DNA of 64,000 bases from Paenibacillus_AB hodogayensis (GTDB taxonomy: Bacteria; Bacillota; Bacilli; Paenibacillales; NBRC-103111). A model generated the notes under the pieces. It worked only from the letters and a program-made list of their open reading frames with translations, did not search any database and was not told where the DNA came from. Both the position numbers and the translations under genes were made by a program. Of this stretch, positions 33,774-42,195 are shown piece after piece (within the stretch, counting starts at the first letter, position 1; each line of letters starts with the position of its first letter). Where the stretch lies: assembly GCF_039536325.1 (NCBI RefSeq), contig NZ_BAAAYO010000002.1, positions 805,095 to 869,094 on the forward strand, given 5' to 3'.

Positions 33774-34955
33774 CTATCTATCGTTCAAGGCGACGACGCC
33801 CGGAAGCGCCTTCCCTTCCATGAATTCCAGCGAAGCTCCGCCGCCCGTGGAAATATGGTCCATGCGGTCGGCCAGATGGAACTTCTCGGCTGCCGCCGCC
33901 GAATCGCCGCCGCCGATTACCGTATAGCCTTCCGTACCGGCGCAAGCTTCGGCGACCGCTTTCGTTCCGTTCAAGTAAGGGTCCAGCTCGAACACGCCCA
34001 TCGGACCGTTCCAGACGACCAGCTTCGATTTGGCGATGACGTCGGCATACAGTTCGCGCGTCTTCGGCCCGATGTCGAAGCCTTCCCAATCGGCCGGAAT
34101 CTCGTTGATCGGCACGATCTTCGTATTGGCATCGTTGCTGAACGCGTCGCCCACGACGATGTCGACCGGCAGCAGCAGGTTGCAGCCTTTTTCCTTCGCT
34201 TTTTTCAGAAACGAGAGCGTCAAGTCCAGCTTGTCGTTATCGACGAGCGACTTGCCGATTTCGTAGCCTTGGGCTTTCAAGAACGTGTACGAAAGTCCGC
34301 CGCCGATCAACAGGTTGTCCGCCAGATTGATCAGGTTTTCGATAACGGCGATCTTGTCCTTCACCTTGGAGCCGCCGACGATAGCCGTGAACGGGCGTTC
34401 CGGGCTGTGGAGCGCCTTGCCGAGCACGTCCAGCTCTTTCTCCATCAACAGGCCCGATACGGCCGGAAGATGATGCGCGATGCCTTCCGTCGAAGCGTGG
34501 GCACGGTGAGCGGCGCCAAAGGCGTCATTCACGTACAGATCGGCAAGCTCGGCGAACGCTTGGGCCAGCTCCGGATCGTTTTTCTCCTCGCCCTCGTAAA
34601 AGCGCACGTTTTCCAGCAGCAGCACGTCGCCGTCATTCAGCTTGGCGATTTGCGCCTTGACGGCGTCGCCGATCGCTTCGTCGGCTTTGACGACCGGCCG
34701 GCCGAGCAGCTCGGACAGACGGGCCGCGGCGGGGGTCAGTCTCAGCTCCTCGACGACTTGTCCTTTCGGACGGCCGAGATGGCTCGCCAAAATGACCTTG
34801 GCGCCTCTTTCGGTCAGGTAGCGGATCGTCGGCAGCGTCTCGCGGATACGCGTATCGTCGGTAATATGGCCGTTTTCCAGCGGTACGTTGAAATCGACGC
34901 GGACAAACACTTTCTTGCCGGATACTTCCACGTCTCGAACGCTTTTCTTGTTCAT
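33774..34955 (-). CDS. pgk: Phosphoglycerate kinase
   Basis: A 393-residue enzyme making ATP from 1,3-bisphosphoglycerate. N-terminal substrate site VFVRVDFNVPLENG and ILASHLGRPKG; C-terminal nucleotide site with GGSKVKDKI and a glycine-rich GGGDSAAA. The start at 34955 has AGGAGGCG upstream; the longer frame is unlikely. It lies between gap and tpiA. Confidence 0.97.
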   Translation of the reverse strand: MNKKSVRDVEVSGKKVFVRVDFNVPLENGHITDDTRIRETLPTIRYLTERGAKVILASHLGRPKGQVVEELRLTPAAARLSELLGRPVVKADEAIGDAVKAQIAKLNDGDVLLLENVRFYEGEEKNDPELAQAFAELADLYVNDAFGAAHRAHASTEGIAHHLPAVSGLLMEKELDVLGKALHSPERPFTAIVGGSKVKDKIAVIENLINLADNLLIGGGLSYTFLKAQGYEIGKSLVDNDKLDLTLSFLKKAKEKGCNLLLPVDIVVGDAFSNDANTKIVPINEIPADWEGFDIGPKTRELYADVIAKSKLVVWNGPMGVFELDPYLNGTKAVAEACAGTEGYTVIGGGDSAAAAEKFHLADRMDHISTGGGASLEFMEGKALPGVVALNDR

Positions 34956-35079
34956 GGGAATCGCCTCCTGAAAATAAGCATAACCTAATTCAACTGAAAC
35001 CAAAAGTTTCCGAACACGTTCGCCGGTTTACACAGGGAAAGAGGAGAATCGCTTCTCCCCTTCCTTCTCTGCTATGGAA

Positions 35080-36084
35080 TTACAGACCTTTGCTGGCGAT
35101 GAAGGCGGCCAGGTCGACTACGCGGTTGGAATAGCCCCATTCGTTGTCATACCAAGATACGACCTTCACCATGTTGTCGCCTACGACCATCGTCGACAGC
35201 GCGTCGATCGTGGAGGAAGCCGGATCGCCGTTGAAATCGCTCGAAACGAGCGGCTCTTCGGTGTAAACCAGAACGCCCTTCAAAGCGCCGTCAGCCGCTT
35301 CTTTCAAAGCCGCGTTCACTTCGTCGACTGTAACGTTTACTTTCAGCTCGGCAACGAGGTCGGTCACGGATACGTTCGGAGTCGGTACGCGGAACGACAT
35401 GCCGTTCAATTTGCCCTTCAGCTCAGGCAGCACGAGGGATACGGCTTTCGCAGCGCCCGTCGTCGAAGGAATGATGTTCTCTGCGGCAGCGCGAGCGCGG
35501 CGCAGGTCTTTATGCGGCAGATCGAGCACTTGCTGGTCGTTCGTGTACGAGTGGATCGTGCTCATCATGCCTTTGACGATTCCGAACTTGTCGTTCAGCA
35601 CTTTCGCGAAAGGAGCCAGGCAGTTCGTCGTACAAGAAGCGTTGGAGATAATCGTATGCTTGGCAGGATCGTATTGGTCGTCGTTTACGCCGATAACGAT
35701 CGTGATGTCTTCGTTCGTAGCCGGAGCGGAGATAATAACCTTCTTCGCGCCGCCCTTCAAGTGAGCTTCAGCCTTTTCCTTGGCCGTGAAAATCCCGGTG
35801 GATTCCACCACGATCTCTACGCCTACGGATGCCCAAGGCAGGTTGCCCGGATCGCGCTCGGCGAATACTTTGATTTCTTTGCCGTTCACGTAAAGCGCGC
35901 CTTCGCCGGCTTCTACCGTTGCGTTCAAACGGCCGTGCGTCGTGTCGTACTTCAACAGGTGAGCCAGCGTGTTGACGTCCGTCAAATCGTTGATCGCGAC
36001 GATCTCGACACTCTCATTGTTGAGCGCTGCGCGGAATACGTTGCGGCCAATCCGTCCAAATCCGTTAATCCCTACTTTTACCAT
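35080..36084 (-). CDS. gap: Glyceraldehyde-3-phosphate dehydrogenase
   Basis: A 334-residue NAD-dependent glycolytic dehydrogenase. Rossmann motif INGFGRIGRNVFRA at the N-terminus, active-site cysteine in ISNASCTTNCLAP (about residue 150), and WYDNEWGYSNR at the C-terminus. The start at 36084 is supported by AAGGAGGAA. It is directly downstream of cggR, matching the glycolytic GapA type rather than GapB (inference from position). Confidence 0.96.
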   Translation of the reverse strand: MVKVGINGFGRIGRNVFRAALNNESVEIVAINDLTDVNTLAHLLKYDTTHGRLNATVEAGEGALYVNGKEIKVFAERDPGNLPWASVGVEIVVESTGIFTAKEKAEAHLKGGAKKVIISAPATNEDITIVIGVNDDQYDPAKHTIISNASCTTNCLAPFAKVLNDKFGIVKGMMSTIHSYTNDQQVLDLPHKDLRRARAAAENIIPSTTGAAKAVSLVLPELKGKLNGMSFRVPTPNVSVTDLVAELKVNVTVDEVNAALKEAADGALKGVLVYTEEPLVSSDFNGDPASSTIDALSTMVVGDNMVKVVSWYDNEWGYSNRVVDLAAFIASKGL

Positions 36085-36186
36085 GAGTAATTCCTCCTTG
36101 AGCCTATGTGGTCTTTTCTTTATGTCAAGACAAGCCCGGGAGCCCGTCAAGATAACATTGCGATGTCATTTGTTCGTTTGCTTAGC

Positions 36187-37209
36187 TTATATATAATGCA
36201 TCAGCTCGACGGCAGCCGCCTCGTCGGTGACGAGCACATCGTCGTGGCCGAAATGCATGACCGCGGCGATCGCCTCTCCTTTGCTTTTGCCTCCGGCGAC
36301 GGCTATGACGACCTCGGACGCCTGGATATCCTCCAGCCTGAGGCCTACCGTCGGCATTTTGTGGACGACTTTTCCCTGCTTGTCAAAATAGTAACCGAAC
36401 GCCTCGGCCAACGCGCCCTCCGCGACCAGCTCGCCGATCGTCTGCGGATCGGACTTCCGCCGGCGTGCCATCACCAGCGCATCCCCGATGCCGTGTACGA
36501 CGACTCGGGCACTGCGAATGACTTCAACGATTTCCAGTATGTTCGGATCTTGCATGAGAGATACATAGGCTTCCTCGCCCAGATGATCGGGCACATGCAG
36601 CAGCCGGTATTCGCCGCCGGTTTTTTTGGCCATGATGGAGGCGATCGAATTGGCTTGCAGCTCCACGCTTTCTCCCCAACCTCCGCGCGCCGGAACGAAC
36701 AGATTGCCCTTCATATGGGCCGAAGGGGTTAAGAAATTCGCTACCTCGGCAAGCGTCGATCCGCCCGCTACGGCGACCACATCGTCCTTGGAGGCGTATT
36801 TGCGCAGTTCCGCGGCGCCTACGCGTCCCAGCTCTTTCTTCGCAAGCTCGGACTGGTCGCTGTCGCCTGGCACGATAATGACCTGTCGCAGCCCGAAACG
36901 CTCCCTCAGCGTATCCTCGAGATAAGACAAGCCAAGCAGCTCCTTGACGATCGGTTCCATATCCTCAAGCAGCTTGCGCCCGGAATCGCTCAGCTTCATG
37001 CCGGACGATTCGGTAATAAGCAGGCCCTGCTCCTTGAGAAAATCGACCTCCGCCCGCAGCACGCGTTCGGTCAGCTCCAGATGAGTCGCCAGCGCCCGGC
37101 GGCCGACTACGCCTGTAGAAGAAATATGGTGCAGAATCGTATATCTCTTCTTTAACACGTCGGTCAAATCCGGAAGCAGTCGCTTCTGGATATCCAATAT
37201 TTGTCTCAT
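36187..37209 (-). CDS. cggR: Central glycolytic genes regulator CggR
   Basis: A 340-residue SorC/DeoR-type repressor. N-terminal winged HTH (about 20-75: GRRALATHLELTERVLRAEV) and a sugar-phosphate-binding effector domain (about 90-340; VVAVAGGSTLAEVA). In B. subtilis fructose 1,6-bisphosphate releases it from DNA. It is first in the glycolytic operon, with a strong promoter and paired GGGAC half-sites upstream. The start was moved to the ATG at 37209, which removes a non-conserved 13-residue extension. Confidence 0.94.
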   Translation of the reverse strand: MRQILDIQKRLLPDLTDVLKKRYTILHHISSTGVVGRRALATHLELTERVLRAEVDFLKEQGLLITESSGMKLSDSGRKLLEDMEPIVKELLGLSYLEDTLRERFGLRQVIIVPGDSDQSELAKKELGRVGAAELRKYASKDDVVAVAGGSTLAEVANFLTPSAHMKGNLFVPARGGWGESVELQANSIASIMAKKTGGEYRLLHVPDHLGEEAYVSLMQDPNILEIVEVIRSARVVVHGIGDALVMARRRKSDPQTIGELVAEGALAEAFGYYFDKQGKVVHKMPTVGLRLEDIQASEVVIAVAGGKSKGEAIAAVMHFGHDDVLVTDEAAAVELMHYI

Positions 37210-37251
37210 GATTACGGACACCCCCGCACATGGGTACTGCGGCTGCAACTT

Positions 37252-37290
37252 CGGGACGATTTATGTCCCTCATATGCATTTTCGGTCCCG
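37252..37290 (-). promoter_or_regulatory. Probable CggR operator
   Basis: Minus strand CGGGACC (37290-37284) and GGGACATAAATCGTCCCG (37269-37252). These are GGGAC half-sites between the -10 box and cggR, as in the B. subtilis CGGGAC...TGTC operator, which is also downstream of the promoter. Confidence 0.65.
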
Positions 37291-37303
37291 CAAGCTCAAT
37301 TTT

Positions 37304-37332
37304 ATTATATGCATCTTTCCCCGGAAATGCAA
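37304..37332 (-). promoter_or_regulatory. Promoter of the cggR-gap-pgk-tpiA-gpmI-eno operon
   Basis: TTGCAT (37332-37327), 17-nt spacer, TATAAT (37309-37304). Predicted start near 37297, just ahead of the GGGAC half-sites. Confidence 0.75.
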
Positions 37333-37365
37333 GCGAGCAGAGCCTTTTTTACGCAAAATCAATAC

Positions 37366-37395
37366 TTGCCATGCAGCGCCCCTAGCCGATACAAT
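37366..37395 (+). promoter_or_regulatory. Promoter of the small membrane-protein gene
   Basis: TTGCCA (37366-37371), 18-nt spacer, TACAAT (37390-37395), divergent from cggR. Confidence 0.55.
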
Positions 37396-37522
37396 GAAGC
37401 TGAGAGAAGCGTATCATCGTCGCCGATGGTCCTGCCGCTCGTTCCTTCGCCAAGCGGGGACGGACGGTTTTAGAGCCTATTACACCCAAGCCGCTTCGGT
37501 TAAACACGAGGAGGATGTTCCT

Positions 37523-37885
37523 ATGGAGCCGGAAAAAGATCGCCCCGACGGAATACGCGAAACGGTTCGCACCGAGCAGGCGGACCCCGCCGATGTCGAG
37601 AAAAACCGGACGATCGCTATCGTCGCTTATATTTTGTTCTTCGTTCCACTGCTGGCCGCCAAAGACTCCCGCTTTGCCATGTATCACGCCAATCAAGGCT
37701 TGCTGCTGCTGATTCTGGCAATGGCCGTAAACGTCATCGGCAGTTTTATTCCGTTTCTGGGCTGGTTCCTCATCGTGCCGCTCGGCAACATCGCCGTATT
37801 CGTGCTGTTCATTATCGGCGTGATCAACGCCGCGAACGGACGCATGCAACAGTTGCCCCTGATCGGACAGTTTAAGATTTTGTAG
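37523..37885 (+). CDS. DUF4870/Tic20-like small membrane protein
   Basis: A 120-residue protein with an acidic N-terminal tail (about 1-30) and three membrane segments (about 33-48, 60-80, 85-105). The motif YHANQGLLLLI with NAANGR near the end is typical of DUF4870-type proteins. The start is the ATG at 37523 behind GAGGAGG; the open frame extends further upstream without a ribosome site. Function unknown. Divergent from cggR. Confidence 0.75.
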   Translation: MEPEKDRPDGIRETVRTEQADPADVEKNRTIAIVAYILFFVPLLAAKDSRFAMYHANQGLLLLILAMAVNVIGSFIPFLGWFLIVPLGNIAVFVLFIIGVINAANGRMQQLPLIGQFKIL

Positions 37886-38015
37886 ACGCGGTTCAGACGC
37901 ATGTTGAGCTTTGCAGCATCGGCGAATGTCGCTCCAAAAAAACTACTTGCAATTTGTCTGGGGTTTGTATATAATCAACTTTGCGTCTGAAAACAGCTTA
38001 GACCTAACCAAACAT

Positions 38016-38087
38016 GCGCTCGTGGTCCAATGGATATGACGTAGGCCTCCGAAGCCTGAGATCAAGGTTCGATTCCTTGCGAGCGCG
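38016..38087 (+). tRNA. tRNA-Arg (CCG)
   Basis: A 72-nt cloverleaf: GCGCTCG pairs with CGAGCGC, anticodon CCG at 38049-38051, T-arm AAGGTTCGATTCCTT. CCA is not encoded. It is alone, between the DUF4870 gene and clpP. Confidence 0.93.
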
Positions 38088-38106
38088 TATATCCAAGACC
38101 CGACAG

Positions 38107-38134
38107 AAACGTCCTGATTGCGGACGTTTTTTTG
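38107..38134 (+). terminator. tRNA-Arg terminator
   Basis: AAACGTCC/GGACGTTT followed by TTTTTGTTTT. Confidence 0.85.
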
Positions 38135-38158
38135 TTTTCTTTTCCCATCGAATTGTTA

Positions 38159-38175
38159 TTTGACCTTTATTGACC
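38159..38175 (-). promoter_or_regulatory. Probable CtsR operator of clpP
   Basis: On the minus strand GGTCAAT-AAA-GGTCAAA, a tandem heptad with 3-nt spacing that matches the CtsR consensus GGTCAAA-NAN-GGTCAAA. It overlaps the -35 box of clpP, as expected for heat-shock repression. Confidence 0.75.
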
Positions 38176-38198
38176 TTTGTTTCGTTTTGCGCTATGAT
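38170..38198 (+). promoter_or_regulatory. clpP promoter
   Basis: TTGACC (38170-38175), 17-nt spacer, TATGAT (38193-38198). Confidence 0.75.
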
Positions 38199-38276
38199 GA
38201 TGATAAGTTTTTCGCCTACTACGCATTGCGTTCTAGCGTAGACTCATTCGCAACATTTAAAGGAGGCTTTTCGTCC

Positions 38277-38858
38277 ATGAGTTTCATTCCAATGGTTGTC
38301 GAACAGGACGCTCGCGGCGAGCGCGGGTACGATATTTATTCCCGTCTGCTGAAGGATCGCATCATATTTCTCGGAACGCCGGTGAATGACGCGGTTGCTA
38401 ATGCCATCATCGCGCAATTGCTGTTCTTGACGGCTCAAGATCCGGATAAGGACATCAGCCTCTACATCAATAGCCCCGGCGGCTCGATTACGGCCGGCAT
38501 GGCGATTTTCGATACGATGCAATTCATCAAGCCCGACGTCTCCACGATCTGCGTCGGCATGGCCGCCTCCATGGGCGCCTTCCTGCTGGCCGCAGGCGCG
38601 AAGGGCAAGCGTTACGCGCTGCCGAACAGCGAAGTGATGATCCACCAGCCGCTCGGCGGCGCCGAAGGGCAAGCGAGCGACATCGAGATCCGCGCGAAGC
38701 GCATCATCAAACTGCGCGAGAAGCTGAACGGCATTCTGGCCGAACGCAGCGGTCAGCCGCTTGAGCGTATCGACAAAGACACCGACCGCGACTATTTCAT
38801 GAGTGCGGAAGAAGCGGTGCAATACGGCTTGATCGATAAAGTCGTTTCCAAAATATAA
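38277..38858 (+). CDS. clpP: ATP-dependent Clp protease proteolytic subunit
   Basis: A 193-residue serine protease forming the 14-mer chamber that works with ClpX, ClpC or ClpE. Catalytic triad Ser98 (GMAASMGAF), His123 (MIHQPLGG) and Asp172 (KDTDRDYFM). The start at 38277 follows AAAGGAGG; the upstream open frame covers the promoter. Also relevant to ssrA: ClpXP is a known destroyer of tmRNA-tagged proteins. Confidence 0.97.
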   Translation: MSFIPMVVEQDARGERGYDIYSRLLKDRIIFLGTPVNDAVANAIIAQLLFLTAQDPDKDISLYINSPGGSITAGMAIFDTMQFIKPDVSTICVGMAASMGAFLLAAGAKGKRYALPNSEVMIHQPLGGAEGQASDIEIRAKRIIKLREKLNGILAERSGQPLERIDKDTDRDYFMSAEEAVQYGLIDKVVSKI

Positions 38859-38871
38859 GATTTCGCCTGAA

Positions 38872-38916
38872 AAATAAAAGGCTTGGAGCTCTTTTGGGGC
38901 TCCAAGCCTTTATTTG
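38872..38916. terminator. Bidirectional terminator between clpP and the secreted-protein gene
   Basis: Stem AAAGGCTTGGAGC/GCTCCAAGCCTTT with T-rich runs on both strands. Confidence 0.85.
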
Positions 38917-38931
38917 CGTTTTTGCAAAAGA

Positions 38932-40701
38932 TCAGTCCAAGGGATAGAAGATCAGATTCATCGGAAATGCCGATCCGGCCGGCGGCGTAAACTCGATATC
39001 GAGCGACGGCTCGTTGCCGGTCGTACGCGCCAATATTTGCACCGTCTCGAACGCCGTAATGACCCCGGAAGGCGGAGCCAGCACGAACTCCCCGTTAATT
39101 TTGAGCGGTCCCTTGAACGGGCCTCCGCGGGCCTGGAGCAGGATCGCCATTTTGCGTGGCTTATCCGAATGAATCTTGTACACTACTCCGTAATTGCCGT
39201 CATCGTATACCGTCATCTGCTGACGCGTTGGATCAACGCCGGCCTGCCAGACGTCATACTCGTTGTCGCCGAAAATCAATCGCGTCGACTTCGTAAACGA
39301 GCTCGCATCGATATCCCAGCGCTTCTCCGTCACATCGAATGTGCCGCGGATATGCTGGTCGTTCGGAAGCATTTTGTACAAGAGCGGGTACGTGGAGATC
39401 GGCGATTCGATGACCGCATCCATCGCCATGAAGGAGAACTCGATGATTCCGTCGGTTTCCACGTCATAAATGACATTGACCCCTTGCCCCGGAAGGAAAT
39501 CCGGCATCTGTACATACACCCGGGATTGGCCCGGAGGGATGACCAGTTCCTCGGCGTGCGGCTCTTGGAGCAAAAACTCGACGGACGCTTCATGCCCGAT
39601 CAGATTGGCGTATATGGACGGATACACCTCGCCCTTATTGGTCGTCTTGATCGTAACCGGCTTCGTGCCCGGGTTGGTTGCCATAATGACGAACTGCACC
39701 GTCTCGTCCATGCCGTTCATATGGTCGGCATACAGTCGCGCTTTGCCGTTGACTTTATCCGCATACAGAATGCCCTTCGCATCGAACGTCTCCGGACTGT
39801 CGCTGACCAGCAGCTTGCGATCGCGCTTCTCAGTCACGCGCTTCTCGAACGCCGGCAAATCGTTGAAATAAGCGTATACTTCCGTCCAATTCGTCTTGAT
39901 CAGCGACTGAAGCGGGTACGTGTGCAGTTTGAAATCCATCGGCGACTTATACATGACGTCGTTCGCCACTTCGACATAACGCGTATATTTGTCGCTGACA
40001 AGACCGTGCCCGTCCTTCACCTTGAGTGTGACGAGATGCTTGCCCGCCGTGAAGAACGCTTCCTCCTTGCCGTCCCACTCGTAGACTAACCCCTCGGCGT
40101 CGGGGCTGTAGCTTAGATCGATATATTGCACCGGTTCGCCGATCTTGTATGTAGGCTTGCCGAACGTAAACCGGGCGATCGGCCGCGATTTGCCTTGCTC
40201 GTTGACGCGGGAAGGCGGCCTCTTCACATAAGTGATTTCCAGCCTCTTCTGCTCGGCGTTAAACGTATATTTCGCCCCAAAAAAATCGAACAGCCAGCTT
40301 TCTTTCACCATCAGCTTATCGTTGAACAGCCGGGCGACCGTATCGAACACGATATAGACGCCGTTGATGTACACCGCCTTGTTGTCGGAATCGACTTCGA
40401 TCTTCGCCCGCGGCGTACCGATTTCCACCCGTTTCGTCTTCGCATTGTACTTTACGTCGATGCCCATCTTGTCACCGAGATATTTGATCGGGACGAACCG
40501 ATCCTTGCCATCCTTCAGCACCCCGGGCGTTTCCAAGGTTTCCTTCTTCCCGTCTACGTAGGCAGTCGGCTCGTCCAGACTTAGCCAGATATCCATCGTG
40601 CTGGTTGACACCCCAGCCCCCCATGCGGGCACAACCGTCGCGAGCATCAGGGCGCACAGCAGCGCCAGCCCGACCCATCTCCTTGCTTTCCTTCCAGTCA
40701 C
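38932..40701 (-). CDS. Secreted protein with copper-amine-oxidase-type N-terminal repeat domain
   Basis: A 589-residue exported protein. The signal peptide runs about 1-30 (RRWVGLALLCALMLATVVPAWG). A copper amine oxidase N-like domain follows (about 40-160; VDGKK...RFVPIKYLGDKMG), a cell-surface domain common in Paenibacillus that is not itself an oxidase. Then come a PKD-like segment (about 195-250; YEWDGKEEAFFTAG) and a long beta-rich C-terminus of unknown role. The start is taken as the GTG at 40701 behind GGAGAG, which puts the signal peptide at the N-terminus; an ATG 22 codons earlier is possible. Confidence 0.75.
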   Translation of the reverse strand: MTGRKARRWVGLALLCALMLATVVPAWGAGVSTSTMDIWLSLDEPTAYVDGKKETLETPGVLKDGKDRFVPIKYLGDKMGIDVKYNAKTKRVEIGTPRAKIEVDSDNKAVYINGVYIVFDTVARLFNDKLMVKESWLFDFFGAKYTFNAEQKRLEITYVKRPPSRVNEQGKSRPIARFTFGKPTYKIGEPVQYIDLSYSPDAEGLVYEWDGKEEAFFTAGKHLVTLKVKDGHGLVSDKYTRYVEVANDVMYKSPMDFKLHTYPLQSLIKTNWTEVYAYFNDLPAFEKRVTEKRDRKLLVSDSPETFDAKGILYADKVNGKARLYADHMNGMDETVQFVIMATNPGTKPVTIKTTNKGEVYPSIYANLIGHEASVEFLLQEPHAEELVIPPGQSRVYVQMPDFLPGQGVNVIYDVETDGIIEFSFMAMDAVIESPISTYPLLYKMLPNDQHIRGTFDVTEKRWDIDASSFTKSTRLIFGDNEYDVWQAGVDPTRQQMTVYDDGNYGVVYKIHSDKPRKMAILLQARGGPFKGPLKINGEFVLAPPSGVITAFETVQILARTTGNEPSLDIEFTPPAGSAFPMNLIFYPLD

Positions 40702-40796
40702 CGTTCTCTCTCCACTCTTTCTAATGAAAGTCTGTCTTTCCTTAAGGTTAGACGCCGCGTTCGACAAAAGGTTGCATCAAATACGCCCTGTGCAGC

Positions 40797-40830
40797 ACAA
40801 AAAAGCTTCCTCGTTGAATAAGGAAGCTTT
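40797..40830 (-). terminator. Terminator after the HPr-family gene
   Basis: Minus strand AAAGCTTCCT...AGGAAGCTTT followed by TTTTG. Confidence 0.85.
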
Positions 40831-40878
40831 CTTTCGCGGATAACGCTTAATCGCAAGCCTGGCGGTCGAAACGAGCCG

Positions 40879-41148
40879 TTACTGGTTCTCCAGCTCTTCT
40901 TTGCCAACCAAAGCGACTAAAGCGGTTACAGCCTGTTCTGCGTCCGAACCTTCTGCACTAATGTGAACTTCCGTACCGGAGCTGATCGCCAGGCTCATAA
41001 TGCCCATAATACTTTTGGCGTTCACTTTCTTATCGTCCTTCTCGACGAAAATCTCTGAGGAAAACTTATTCGCTTCCTGCACGAACAAAGCCGCAGGTCT
41101 TGCATGCAAGCCCGTTCTCAGTCTTACGACTGCTGGACGTCTGGTCAT
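40879..41148 (-). CDS. HPr-family phosphocarrier at the crh position
   Basis: An 89-residue HPr-fold protein. It has both key residues: His15 in TGLHARPAA (phosphorylated in sugar transport) and Ser46 in KSIMGIMSL (target of HPr kinase, for CcpA co-repression). It is the last gene of the trxB-glk-rapZ-yvcK-whiA group, where B. subtilis has crh. True Crh has Gln at position 15, so by sequence this one could serve in the phosphotransferase system as well. The start is the ATG at 41148; a TTG one codon upstream is less likely. Confidence 0.85.
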   Translation of the reverse strand: MTRRPAVVRLRTGLHARPAALFVQEANKFSSEIFVEKDDKKVNAKSIMGIMSLAISSGTEVHISAEGSDAEQAVTALVALVGKEELENQ

Positions 41149-41259
41149 CAAACGGATACCCCCTACCTTATGGTCAACGTTCAGGTCAAATCGTTATTTA
41201 CATATTATATCATTTATCAAGCGTCAGATAAAGAAGAGGAGCAGGCAAATTCCGAACAT

Positions 41260-42189
41260 TCAAGAATTTCTCATTTTCTCCGCCAAATCATCCAGCTTGC
41301 GAAGCCGGTGATTGACACCCGACTTGCTCACATTGCCCTTCAGCAGCTCCCCGACTTCCTTCAAGTTCATGTCCGGGTGCAGCAGGCGAACCTCCGCGAC
41401 CTCGCGCAGCTTTTCCGGCAACTGCTCGAGTCCGACTTCTTTTTGCAAAAACCGAATGTTATCGATTTGTCTGACTGCCGCCCCGATCGTTTTGTTCAGA
41501 TTGGCCGTCTCGCAGTTGACGATCCGGTTCACCGAGTTGCGCATATCTTTCATGATGCGCACGTCCTCGAACCGCAGCAGCGCCTGATGCGCCCCGATCA
41601 AGTTCAAGAACTGAATGATCTTCTCGCCTTCCTTCATGTAGAAGACATAACCTTTCTTGCGTTCGATGCAGCGGGCGTTCAATTGGAAGCGGTTGGCCAG
41701 TTGGCATAGAGCGTGACAATGCTCCTCATACATCGAAGCGATCTCCAGATGATACGACGAACCTTCGGGATTGTTAACCGAGCCTCCGGCCATGAAAGCT
41801 CCCCGCAGGTACGCCCGCTTGCAGCAGTTGCCGCGTACGATTCGCTTGTCGATGCCCGGCGTGAACTGAAACCCTTCCGAGACGATATGCAGATTTTCCA
41901 GAACCTCTTGTACCTTATTCGGCACGCGCACGATGTAGACGTTGTTTTTCTTCAACCTCATCTTCTTGCGAACGAGCAGTTCCGTGTGCAGATCGTAGTT
42001 TTTCTTAATCAGCATATAGATGCGTCGGGCGATGGCCGCATTCTCGGTGGAAATATCGAGCACGATGCGCTGGCTCGTCAGTTGAACGGCACCGTTCATC
42101 CGGATTAACGCCGCCAACTCCGCCTTTTCGCAGCATCCTTCGCCTTCCACCATCGTTAGCTCTTTCTTCGTCTGCGCCGCAAACGACAT
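41260..42189 (-). CDS. whiA: WhiA family DNA-binding protein
   Basis: A 309-residue protein with an N-terminal LAGLIDADG-like domain (about 20-190; AYLRGAFMAGGSVNNPE, catalytic residues lost in the family) and a C-terminal HTH (about 225-305; LKEVGELLKGNVSKSGVNHRLRK, split by a few residues from its start). It takes part in cell-division and sporulation control. It starts 6 nt after yvcK within the conserved rapZ-yvcK-whiA cluster. Confidence 0.94.
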   Translation of the reverse strand: MSFAAQTKKELTMVEGEGCCEKAELAALIRMNGAVQLTSQRIVLDISTENAAIARRIYMLIKKNYDLHTELLVRKKMRLKKNNVYIVRVPNKVQEVLENLHIVSEGFQFTPGIDKRIVRGNCCKRAYLRGAFMAGGSVNNPEGSSYHLEIASMYEEHCHALCQLANRFQLNARCIERKKGYVFYMKEGEKIIQFLNLIGAHQALLRFEDVRIMKDMRNSVNRIVNCETANLNKTIGAAVRQIDNIRFLQKEVGLEQLPEKLREVAEVRLLHPDMNLKEVGELLKGNVSKSGVNHRLRKLDDLAEKMRNS

Positions 42190-42195
42190 CCCCTG

